This document shows positions 38,239 to 48,937 of a DNA stretch of 64,000 nt, one piece after another (positions within the stretch are counted from its first letter, which is position 1; each line of letters opens with the position of its first letter). A model generated the notes under the pieces. That model was not told where the DNA came from, did not search any database, and saw nothing but the letters and a program-made list of their open reading frames with translations. The stretch spans positions 332,595 to 396,594 of the forward strand of contig JNEN01001207.1 of NCBI GenBank assembly GCA_000697355.1, written 5' to 3'. The DNA is from Syncephalastrum monosporum B8922. Its lineage: Eukaryota > Mucoromycota > Mucoromycetes > Mucorales > Syncephalastraceae. The position numbers and the translations under genes were made by a program.

Positions 38239-40439
38239 TTACAATTCATCCGTCACTGCACCCTCACTGGCACTCTTGACCGTCATCGCATAACGCGCCA
38301 AAGCACCCTTGGTATACTTGGCAGGCTTGGGCACCCACGCCGTCTTGCGGCGAATGAGTTCCTCCTCAGAGACGTGCAACGTCAGTTCGCGCGTCTTGGC
38401 GTCCACCGTGATCTTATCACCGTCGTGGACAAGCGCGATCGGACCGCCCGCCTGCGCTTCAGGGCAAACGTGGCCAATAATGAAGCCCTGTGAAAGAAAG
38501 ATCAGAACAGCAGTGGGCTGATTTATGTTTAACTTACGTGAGATGCGCCCGAGAAACGGCCGTCTGTGATCAGAGCCACGTCCTTGCCGAGACCAGCACC
38601 CATGATAGCCGCGGTGGGTTTTACTAAAACAGGGAGTGAGTGACGATCTCTATGCAACCGCTACAAGACATACGCATTTCAGGCATGCCAGGGCCGCCCT
38701 TGGGACCCTGGTAGCGCACAACGACGACCGAGCCCTTCGGGATATTGTTTTGCTCGAGTGCGACAAAGATATCGTCCTCTTCATCAAACACTCGCGCAGT
38801 ACCAGTAAACTCAAGGCCCTCCTTGCCCGTGATCTTGGCGACTGCGCCCTCAGGGGCGAGGTTGCCGCGAAGAATGGTCAAGTGGCCGGTCGCCTTGATG
38901 GGATTCGACAGCGGACGGAGGATGTCCTGACCAGCGGGGAGACCCTCGCACTCGGCCAAGTTTTCAGCGAGCGTCTTGCCCGTGACGGTGAGACAATCGC
39001 CGTGGAGCATGTTGTTCTCCAGGAGGTATTTGAGGACGGCGGGGGGACCGCCGAGGTTGTGCAGATCCTCCATGACATACTTGCCACTCGGGCGGAGGTT
39101 CGCGAGGAAGGGAGTGCGGTCCGCAATGACTTGGAAGTCATCAATGGTCAGAGGCACCTCGGCTGCCTTGGCCATGGCCAGCATGTGCAGCACGGCGTTG
39201 GTCGAGCCTATGCGGACGTGGCGTGAGATTTTCCGTCAGTGATATATGTGGCTGTTTACCTACCTCCGAGGACCATGATGACAGTCAAGGCATTCTCAAA
39301 CGCCTTACGGGTAAGGATATCACGGGGCTTGATGTCCTTCTCGAGCAGGTTACGAAGAGCCGGGCCGACCATCAAGCACTCTTTGATCTTGGCCGGGTCC
39401 TCAGCGGGGATCGAAGAACTGTAGGGGAGAGACATACCGAGAGCCTCGATCGCGCTCGACACTGACTCGAGTGAGTTTTCTTTTGTTCTGGTTCTACACA
39501 TCCTAATACTTACTGGTGTTGGCCGTGAACATGCCACCGCAGGCGCCAGCACCTGGACAAGCGTGACGGATGATATCCTGACGCTCCTCTTCGTTGATCT
39601 TGCCAGAAATGAACTCGCCGTTGCACTCCAGAGCGTTGCCGATATCAATGTCGCGACCGGCGCAGGCACCAACGGTGGTACGGCCCTTGCGCATGGTACC
39701 GCCATAAACAACAATGGAAGGACGGTTGAGACGCGCGATGGCCATCATACAGCCGGGCATGTTCTTGTCGCAACCGGGAAGGGAGACATTGGCATCGTAC
39801 CAGAGCGCGCTCATGACGGTCTCGATCGAGTCGGCAATGATATCACGGCTAGGGAGCGAGAATGACATACCGGCACTGCCCATGGGCATGGCGTCACTGA
39901 CACCGATCGTGTTGAACTGGGCGCCCACCAGTCCCGCCTTCTGGACACCCTCCTTGACCTTGGCAGCCAGATCGTTGATGTGCATGTTCTATGTTACGAA
40001 ACGAGTCAGTTGATTCATGATACACACTCCGGCAAGTCGTGTGTAACGTACGCATGGATTGCCATCGTAGCCGCTATTCGAGGCACGTAAGTAACGCGTT
40101 TAATTCGAAGCAAGAAATACTACTTACAAGCTGGCAATACCCACTTGGGCCTTGTTCATGTCCTCATCGGTCAGGCCGGTCGCGTACACTTTGTTTTACA
40201 CACTGTAAGCATCCTTCTTCTTATGCTCGAGCAACTACTTACGTTGGGCTTGACCGGCGCCGGCGGTGGGTTTCTGCGTAATGGTGCGACTGTACTTGTT
40301 CATGACATTGCCAGCCTTGGCGACATCGCGGTCGCGCGGGGTCAGCTTGTGGCTAAACGGACGGCAGGTTCAGACTCACAGCTTTTCGACGATATATATT
40401 CGCCTTCACTTACATCATAACTTCGCCTTCGTTGGACAT
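38239..40439 (-). CDS. ILV3: Dihydroxy-acid dehydratase
   Basis: Nine exons on the minus strand (40414-40439, 40243-40352, 40128-40188, 40052-40073, 39514-39988, 39264-39461, 38674-39207, 38538-38623, 38239-38487) give 586 residues. This IlvD/EDD-family enzyme makes 2-oxoisovalerate and 2-oxo-3-methylvalerate in valine and isoleucine synthesis. Fe-S ligand motifs are present: [23 protein letters not shown] and [15 protein letters not shown]. Other signatures are [28 protein letters not shown] and [20 protein letters not shown]. The encoded N-terminus ([18 protein letters not shown]) has no evident mitochondrial presequence, although the yeast enzyme is mitochondrial. Four very small 5' exons make the start less certain, and an upstream exon or a second start could supply targeting. 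Confidence 0.93.
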
Positions 40440-42493
40440 AGTGTATAATAGAAGAGTTGGGGGGTTTTGGAGTACAAGAGAGCAGGCAATCCCGGATTAT
40501 TATTTATGTTACTTTCTCGATGCGGGGTCGAAAACATGCTTGATGATCAGTGTCATGCCTTCTCGGCCAATCGGGGAATACTGGGGACTTTCGAAAAATA
40601 AAATGATAAAAAAAAGGTCCCAGGCTAAAAATCAAGGCAGTATTTATTTGTCCCTGCGCATGTATTTGTGTGTCTGTGCATGTGCGTGGGACTTTCGACC
40701 TCTGCATTTTTAGTCAAACTAATTCAATTGTAGAAGTAGTAGAAGCAAAGCCTGCACTCTCGATTGCTGTGTAAAAAGGTACGGAATATTTTCGCGATGT
40801 TCCGTTCTGTCGGTTCACGTTACGCCGACACTATGCTCTATCTTGACCTGCAAAACACACCGAAATCGAAAAATGAACGCGTTCTTACAATGGTATACTG
40901 TAAGGCACGTATTTATACAGGATATCATATACTGTATGCAGTACCTACGGAAAATAAAATGGGGTTTTTAAGACGTTGAGCCTATACCCCATACCGAGCA
41001 CTTAAAGGAAGCAAATCAGCCTAATTTATTAGGGCAAGATATTAAAACAGGTGGATTGCAATGACCTTGATGCGCTATGTACATGTTGTACGTAGATGCA
41101 CTTTCTTATTTTTTATTTTTATTTTTGCATATACTGAGTGACCTCAATCTGTTTACAATTTTTTGGTATGACCTAACATCGTTCGGAAGCAGCCATGAAT
41201 CCTCGTATAGCAAATCGGCTTCAATTCTACGGATATTACTTGCCACGGCCACTATCGAAGTCATATGTTGCTCTTCTTCACCAGCGGCTCCTCTCGTCTT
41301 TCTTTTTAGAGTTATTTCGGTCTATGCTAGGCTTGGAATGACTTCTTATTCCCACAAGTTCGTTCCCATCCAATGATCTCACCCACGGCAATAAAAGTAA
41401 CAGCAACAGCTAGAGAACGTCTCATATTTAGGTGCTCGTCCAATCCTCTCCAAAAAACGTCTCTTGAAAGATGTTCTAAATGACAGTGGCATCACACAAA
41501 GTTGTCCGATTGAGACGTACACAACGCTCCAGACAATGTACGGAGACAAGAACAATCAACACTCAGTTTTATATAAATCAACATGTGTAACTCGTAGCCA
41601 GACCTAATCCACTCTGAGGTCTTGACGACATAAGCAATGCTATATTGCCCTCCTGTCTGGCCATCTGAAAAGCATATATGCGATTTATTTTCTCAGAAAT
41701 GCTCGCGTACTATTACCAGCGTCTTTCGTCATTTTGTTGAACGCCTATCAACATTATCTATGTGGAGCATTTACTACAGGGTGGACCATGGTAGTACAAG
41801 TCGTCTTATGCTGGTAATCAGCCATTATACTAAAAGTGAATTCTTGCTTTTAGCTCGATCAGGCCAAGATACAGTAATTCCTACCGATTGGCTTCATCTC
41901 GTTTACGAAGGTATATTCCAGTAGAACAACGCACACCTTTGGGTCTTTACTGTGGTGTATGTATCTGCTAGTTTGCTTCCTTAGGTCCCCTAATGGCCAA
42001 TTTGTCCACCAAAAGTATCTTTCTCGGTCAGGCTGCGTATAAGGCTGACCGTGCTATGCGAAAACCAAGTCACCACTCCTCGAGGCGATACCCACAACTT
42101 GGCGATTCTTTGGGATTTCTTTTGGATTATCCAGTCTGAGGTGGCTGAGAGCAACTCCGTCATATGAGTATGTGAATAGATTGAATTGGGAGATGCTTGC
42201 AACTGCCGCTATGAGGCAATGGCTCCTAGTGGTCCCATCAGGGTGAATATACACCATATTCACATTTGTATAGCATAGTTTCGCGCAAAAAATGATCCAG
42301 AGCCATCACGTTTCCCTCTCCCCCTCCTTCATCACCGCGAGACTCATGCACGCATAATGCACGACCGTTTGTTTATAGTGCTCACTCTTTTTTATTTGAA
42401 ATTTTGATACATTCTGAAATTACGCCATCTGATATATTCTCTCGCGCATGAGAAGATGAAACCAAAAAAAAAAGCATAACGGCTATGACATGT
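40440..42493. other. Gene-poor 2 kb region
   Basis: No gene supported. Frames at 41077-41376 (+) and 42054-42263 (-) are short and hydrophobic or compositionally ordinary, without family motifs. The left part is the promoter side of ILV3. Confidence 0.5.
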
Positions 42494-43033
42494 TCACTGC
42501 TGCTGTTCATGCTGCTGCTGCCGTTTGTATTGATGATAAGTCGAGCGGAGACTTGCATGATTCGGGAACGTGGAAAAGTACCCTTCTTTCTTTCCTTGTG
42601 CGTAAATTCTTTTCCACGTCATCCCAGGTCGATGGGGGTCCATGATAGCATCGACATAATCCCAGTTACTGTTGCCTTGGGTCCCGTCTTCTCCATGGAA
42701 TGAGGTAGCCTGATTGTGAGGCGCAGAGAAAGAGCTCGCCGCCCATCTTTGATATAGCTCGGTCTTGAGTAAGGCATCTCGCAGCAAGATTTCCAGCGTA
42801 TCCTTCTTCTGATTGACTCCATGATTATCCGTTATTTCCGGGATGAGTGCCAAGCATTCTTTCAATAACTGCAATATCTTTCGAGAAAATGCTATATGAG
42901 CTTGTGCAGTCAAAAGAGCTTCCATGCAATGGGTGTCTCGCGGCATGATGGAGGAAATAGGGAGATGAAAATTGTGTTCAAGAAAGAGTGAAGAAAAATG
43001 GGAGGCCCATCGTTTCATAGATAAGAAGATCAC
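42494..43033 (-). CDS. Small protein of unknown function, possible SANT-like end
   Basis: A single-exon frame of 179 residues. Its composition looks like real protein: an amphipathic helical N-terminal half (ALLTAQAHIAFSRKILQLLK), then a Trp/aromatic segment NWDYVDAIMDPHRPGMTWKR followed by IYAQGKKEGYFSTF and LRSTYHQYKR, ending in a Gln-rich tail. The spacing of Trp, Gly-Lys, Phe and Leu-Arg-Tyr recalls Myb/SANT-like DNA-binding segments, but this is only a resemblance. Internal starts exist (for example MPRDTHCME at 42946). No neighbour suggests a role. Confidence 0.5.
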   Translation of the reverse strand: MIFLSMKRWASHFSSLFLEHNFHLPISSIMPRDTHCMEALLTAQAHIAFSRKILQLLKECLALIPEITDNHGVNQKKDTLEILLRDALLKTELYQRWAASSFSAPHNQATSFHGEDGTQGNSNWDYVDAIMDPHRPGMTWKRIYAQGKKEGYFSTFPNHASLRSTYHQYKRQQQHEQQQ

Positions 43034-44833
43034 TGTTCAGTGATCATTTCTCGGAGGTCCAATTTTACAAGACACCAAGATTGTCTGTGCATTCAAGGCT
43101 CATGCCTGCAGAGCCTTGTTGTATACGTGCTATCCGAACGTTTAATAAGAAATGATATGAAGGAGACCACCTGTGGTCAGTCAACGAATACGCTAGCATG
43201 CTTCTATACACCGTCGCAGACTGCAATAGGTTTGTACCGGTTTATTCAAAGCCGCCTCTTATGTTTTAATGGATCCAATCCAACTGCAGGAATATCTTTG
43301 GTGTCATGCCTCACGAACTGAGTTAAGTAAGAATGTCTTTCCTCTCTGGTCTACAGCAATTTTTGGACATTGATAACCGTTGATTCTAGTGCTTTCTATC
43401 AGCACCTGTTAGAATAACAAGAGGCTTCTACTCAACTTATCGGCACCCCCGCCTGCGTCTGTATCTATGCTGGCTAAGCCTTCATAATGTTCAAGTATGG
43501 CTAAAGCCGCTGCCTATAAGGTTATTCAATCGAGATGTACCAAAATATCGATCTGTGAAGCATGCCACCTGCGTCTCTGGTTCATCCTCAACATGGGCGA
43601 CCAGGTAAAGCACTGCTGTTCACAGAACCATAAGCGGAGCGCCAGTTCTGCGACTTCAGCAAATGGCTATATTAACGGCATGCTTTGAAAATGCTCCGCT
43701 CTTTGTATGCCACTCGATTCTGAACGTATATAGTATATACTGTAGCATGCGCAACTAAAAAGGATTTCATCGTTCTGTCATAAACAAGGTATAGCAGACG
43801 GATTCTGTCTTGTATAGTAGAGCGTACATTAGCTCTTGCGTGCTCGACGCAAGTCCTAGAACGTGAACTGACACTGTGTTTGACATTGCCTGCCAGAGTG
43901 CTGACATAGGACGACATTCTCTCTCGGATATGTGTTCTCTCCAACAAGATCCCGGTCGTAGAAGAAGATCGAATAGTGTCATGGGTATGGTATGCTCATA
44001 TCCTATACATATAGCCTTGAACATCGCATCTATCTGGTTGTCTACTAGATCCTTAGTAGTCTAGAACCTGTTGTCTCACAGGAAATGTCTCCTGTCATGA
44101 GACTCTCCGCTTTATTGTAAGCCCGAGGTTGCGAAGGAGACTGATCAAAGCTTATGAATTCTCTTCTCAAGCAACAACGCGTCCCACAAATTTCGGAGTG
44201 TCTCTTAATAATGTTACGGGGCAATTCTGTAGACCGATGGCATAATCCAATTGCTTCGTTGACCAAACAGACACTCGCAGGCTTTGGTACGCTTGCACCA
44301 CTCCAGCCTATCAGCATGCTAATAATGACCCCTCATTTCCCAGTATATATGGTCTAAATAGGGAGATAGTCATCTATGTGTAGGCACTCTCTTACCTCTT
44401 GGGACTTTGGAAAAAATTATCATATAGTTCATGAATACAACCCGTCGGCTTGCACGAGTATGTATGCTTGTTATCTTATTGCTGTCATGGGTATAATCGC
44501 ACGCTTTTCATGTTTCTGGTGGTGTCTATATCTTTTGTTACTCTGAGATTTTTATATATGAGATACTTTTCTGCTTCATTGCTCGAGCTTAGTAGATATG
44601 AAATAGCTATCTAATGCTATCAACAATAGACCCCATGCTCATGGAGGAAATAATGTGATCTCCAAAATTTCCTTTTCGGGAACACACACACCTACAATTT
44701 GTATCGATTCCACGTCAGCTTTCTCCACGGCTTCTCCACCACCCTCCCGCGCTTCTCCCTTTAAAAGATACAGAAGAAGGTAAACGTCTTGTTGTCTAAT
44801 TTTCCGACCGAGCTTACGTATATAAATTCTAGC
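43034..44833. other. Gene-poor 1.8 kb region upstream of DSK2
   Basis: Open frames here are all under 95 codons, on both strands, and show no conserved motif. The last 150 bp before 44834 are presumably the DSK2 promoter and leader. Confidence 0.5.
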
Positions 44834-45248
44834 ATGAGTGACCCCATCACCATCAACGTGAGGCCTTCGTCTGGGAAAACATTCTCTCTCGAAATCGTCC
44901 CCGATGCGACCTCGATTCGCGACCTCAAGGATAAGGTCAAGGATAAGCTAGAAGGCTTTAACGGGGTGGATATCAAGCTGGTCTATTCGGGTCGTGTCTT
45001 GAAGGACGAGGACAATTGTAGCGACTACCGTAAGTCCCTTCTCTGGCGGAAGAGAGAATCATTCCTCACTGACTTGTATGACTTGCAGGAATGAGTCAGG
45101 GCCATACTGTCCATGTCGTGCGATCGCCTAAACCCAAGACGTCATCCCAGTCTGCTTCCACCTCCGTCTCAGCTGCTCCTTCCGCCACGACCAGCACCGC
45201 CTCGTCGACGACTGCCACCACCAACCATGCTAGTAACAACCCTCCTCC

Positions 45249-45279
<31 letters not shown>

Positions 45280-46733
45280 CCGCCAGCACAGCAGACACCA
45301 GCAGCATCTTCGGGTATGCAGGACCCGTTCTCGTCGTTCCCTTTCATGGGCGGTGGCATCGGTGGCGGCGATCTAAGCAGCAATCCAATGATGTCGGATC
45401 CCGCTGCTATGCGGCAGCTCATGGACTCACCCATGATGCAGAGTATCATGAATAACCCCGGTAAGTGTTAAATGAGGTGGGGGTTTTGACAACAGATGCT
45501 AATGATAGATTAGAGTTGATGCGTTCCATTATCATGAGCAACCCGCAGATGCGAGCGCTTGTCGAGCAAAACCCAGAGATTGGCCACGTCATCAACGACC
45601 CATCCTTCTTGCGCCAGTCCATGGAAATGATTAGGTAATGTGTATGGTCTGGTTGCGAATGAAACTCACCTTCTCGTTCTTTGATAGAAACCCGGAAATG
45701 ATGCGCCAAATGCAACGAAGCAACGACCGTGCCATGTCTAACATTGAGGTAATCACGGATTGATCACCCGCCTTCATAGGCTTAACCAGGAGAGCCCGCA
45801 TATAGGCATTGCCGGGCGGATTCAACCATCTGCGACGTATGTACAATGCCTTCCAGGGACCATTGGAAAATGCGGCTCAGCCGGATAGTAGCTCCTCGGA
45901 TGAGGCAAACGAGCGCATGGCACGTCGACTCAACGTGTCGAGTATCCCAGGTAAATACGCCTATCGCGATGGACAAACGGGATGTGTTGACCCATGACGT
46001 TGTGTAGAGAATCAGCTGAATACCCAGGCGCTGCCGAACCCGTGGGCGCCGCCTCCCGCGTCTTCACAAACAACACAGTCAACCCCAGCCCCTTCGATGC
46101 CCGGTGCAGGTGCGAACCCATTTGCAGGTACTACACACCGCTGCTATCGTATGTTTGTCTAACTCTCCCCCCGGAACCAGGTCTCTTCCCCTTCGGAAGT
46201 CCATTTGGTGGGCAGCAACAGCAGCCACAGTCAACGCCGGTAAGTTTTACCCAGGGAATGTTCGAATGAGATACTCATGCATGACTAGGATAATAATAAC
46301 AATAATAATAATAATAACACCGGCAGCGGCAGCAACAATAACCAATTACCATTTTGGGCCGATCCATCCTTCATCCAAGCCAGCATGCGGCTCCGGTCGA
46401 TGATGGAACAGCAAGGCAATCAGAGCAACCCATCCCAAACCAACCCTGGTGGCGCATTCCCTTTTGGTCAACCACTCTGGCCCATGGGGGGCATGGGAGG
46501 GTAAGGACAAGGACAAGAGGCGATGACAACCCGAGATATTGACAGAGTAGCATAGATTCGGCACAGAAACAGGCAGTCAGCAAGCACCGCAAGAACCGCC
46601 GGAGACCCGGTTCCGTTCACAGCTGGAACAGTTAGAGGAAATGGGCTTCTCCGAGCGCCAGGCGAACGTGCGCGCATTGCTGGCGACGGGTGGAGATGTC
46701 CAGGCCGCGATCGAGTATTTATTGTCCAACTAA
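44834..46733 (+). CDS. DSK2: Ubiquilin/Dsk2 UBL-UBA shuttle protein
   Basis: Nine exons (44834-45029, 45089-45460, 45514-45634, 45688-45748, 45806-45950, 46008-46127, 46181-46239, 46289-46500, 46556-46733) join to 487 residues. The N-terminal ubiquitin-like domain reads [17 protein letters not shown]...[17 protein letters not shown] Ser/Thr/Ala-rich linker with an Ala run follows. STI1-like repeats come next ([60 protein letters not shown]). After Asn- and Gln-rich low complexity, the C-terminus is a UBA domain ([20 protein letters not shown], then a [12 protein letters not shown] helix). Dsk2/ubiquilin carries ubiquitinated clients to the proteasome, using UBL for the proteasome and UBA for ubiquitin. 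Confidence 0.95.
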
Positions 46734-47105
46734 ACAAGGGAATACTATCTATACTGCTTACCTGCATTTACGTTCTTTTCTCTATCACACCTCCTCTTCT
46801 TATACACCCTTACTGCCCTCGACCTTGTTACCCTTTTGCCCGCCGCCATTTTGCATTATCTAAATACTACTTCTCTTTTTCTCTCATATTTATGATATGC
46901 GGAAATGGGTGAATGGGCACCACATCGCTCTCTCTCTCTCTCTCTCTTTTGCAGAGCAGCGTGTTTTTGTGTAGTGATGGCTTATTTCGGGTGCAGTAGG
47001 TCGGACGATAGTCTCTTTCCATCGACGAGACAATAGACTGAGTGACCGACCTAGCAGACCAATGGAACGTCTGGTTGCTTTTCCGTTTGACCGGACGTGG
47101 CTTAT
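46734..47105. other. Intergenic between DSK2 and the JmjC gene
   Basis: About 370 bp in tandem orientation. It contains a (TC)n run at about 46927-46949. No gene seen. Confidence 0.5.
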
Positions 47106-48540
47106 ATGGAGATACCGTACTATGAAGAACCACCAAGCTATGAAGCGTTTCTGCAGAACCACTTGCGGCCCAACTTGCCTGCGCTGATTGGGCCCGCCTT
47201 GACGCAAGAGTGGAGAGCGCGGCGTGAGTGGGTGGAAAGAAGGGAGGAATGGAAGGAGAATGAGCCGACGATGCAGCCGCGCTTTGAGTTTCTGAAAGCC
47301 AAGTTCGGCAGTGCAGAAGCCCATGTGGCGGAATGTGACCAGCGCGAGTTTACGGACCAACGTCGGGTGGTGATGGGCTTCAGAGAGTTTGTCACGCGGT
47401 GGCAGCAAGGCGACGCACGACTCTATCTCAAAGACTGGCACTTTTGCAACGCTTTTCCTGACTATGACGCCTACCAAGTTCCCGAGATTTTTGCAGGTAA
47501 CTCCGCGCGACTCTGTTGTTGATGATATCATACTGATAAAGTGAATCTATGCAGACGACTGGATGAACGAATACTGGCAGGCGGAAGGGAAGGATGACTA
47601 TCGCTTCGTGTACATGGGCGGCGACGGAACCTTTACCCCGTTCCACGCAGATGTTTACAGGTGAGCGTCTCTTTTCGGGACTGGGCATATCCTGTTCCGA
47701 ACAAACACAGAAGAGGGCGGGATATAGCAAATAGCAAGGTGTCTGACGCTATCACGTCATGTAGGTCGTATTCATGGTCCAGTAATATCTGTGGTGTCAA
47801 AAAGTGGACACTGTTTCCTCCGGGCCAGGAGCACCTTTTCAAGGACAAGCTGAACAACCTCGTCTATGACATCCGATCCGTGGATGCGGAGCAGTTTCCC
47901 GAGTTTGACAAGGCGAGGCGCATGATTGTATACCAACGCGATGGCGAGACCTTGTTTGTACCCAGCGGATGGTTTCACCAGGTAGGGAAAGAGACACACC
48001 CCATCGATGGATACTGGTTTTAAACTCGCCATCACAAAAAAAAAAAAAAAGGTCGAGAATATCGGGGCAACGATCTCGATCAACCATAATTGGGCGAACG
48101 CGTGCAACCTCGACAAAACATGTGCGTCCCTGCTTGGGGATCTAGACGACGTGGAGCAGTCGATCGAGGACTTGAAAGGCAGCATGGACGGAAAAGAGTT
48201 TGGCGAGACATGCCAGAGGTTGCTGTTGGCACATAGCGGCTGGGATGTCAAGATGTTCTTGCAGATGCTGAGTTGCGTTGCACAGCGCATGGCGCATCAA
48301 CAGCAGCAGCAGCAGCAGCAGCAGCAGGAGGAGGAGGAGGAGGAGGAGGAGGAGCCACAGCAGGAGCAGAAGCACAAGCAAAAGCAGAAGCAGTTTGATG
48401 TCGTACAACCGCCTGCCGCTTGGCAGGGCGAGCGGATCGGACAGGCTCTGGGACGGGTCAAGGGGCTCACCAAGGATGCGGATGACTGGAGCCCTATCAT
48501 TACACAGATTGAAGCCTATCTGGAACAACTACCAAAATGA
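47106..48540 (+). CDS. JMJD4: JmjC-domain 2-oxoglutarate oxygenase (JMJD4-like)
   Basis: Four exons (47106-47496, 47555-47660, 47765-47981, 48052-48540) give 400 residues. The order matches JMJD4: an N-terminal segment (MEIPYYEEPPSYEAFLQNHL, then LRPNLPALI), LYLKDWHFCNAFPDYDAYQVP, then the JmjC barrel with the iron ligands His161 and Asp163 (FTPFHADVYRSYSW), the 2-oxoglutarate lysine in CGVKKWTLFPP, and the distal His250 (ISINHNW). FVPSGWFHQV is the usual strand before it. Human JMJD4 hydroxylates a lysine of the release factor eRF1. The C-terminal part carries a (CAG)n(GAG)n-coded Gln/Glu run near 48300-48360. A GTG frame extends a few codons upstream, but 47106 is the first ATG. The last intron ends in a 15-A run plus G, an unusual acceptor. 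Confidence 0.88.
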
Positions 48541-48839
48541 AACATAAAAAAAAAAGTAAAAAGTGGGAACCTCATGTCAACGGCATGGTGCATCCAGTGC
48601 ATCCTCGTATCAATTTGTCAGAGCAAGCTCTTTGTCATTTTCGTTTTTTTCCTTTATTTTTTTTGTTATTTCCCTGTGCGGCAAGAGCTGTACTTTTTTT
48701 TCCCCTAACAAACACATACCCTTCCGCCTCTCTTTTCTTTCTTTCCCTCTCTACGGACTCACACCAAACATACTTTTTTTTTTCTTTTCCTTCTCTCTTC
48801 TATTCTTTTTTAAGACACCACAATAAAAAAAGAAGCCAT
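48541..48839. other. Pyrimidine-rich leader before the unknown protein
   Basis: About 300 bp, strongly T/C-rich from 48640 to 48810, consistent with a promoter/5' UTR. An in-frame ATG at 48537 overlaps the JmjC stop but would encode a Phe-rich translation of this leader, so I reject it as the start. Confidence 0.45.
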
Positions 48840-48905
48840 ATGGTTGCTAGCTCGTTCACAGGAGGAGAACTGCTTCAGCAACAGCGAGAACAAGGACAAG
48901 AACAA

Positions 48906-48937
<32 letters not shown>

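Noticed and set aside
36702..46733. RPN9 and DSK2 as a functional proteasome gene cluster
   Set aside because: They are 6.7 kb apart with ILV3 and gene-poor DNA between them; co-location of two proteasome-related genes can be chance.
48537..48839. Start of the unknown protein at 48537, overlapping the JmjC stop
   Set aside because: The frame is open only because the leader is T/C-rich; the product would begin with a Phe-rich stretch. The ATG at 48840 is a better start.
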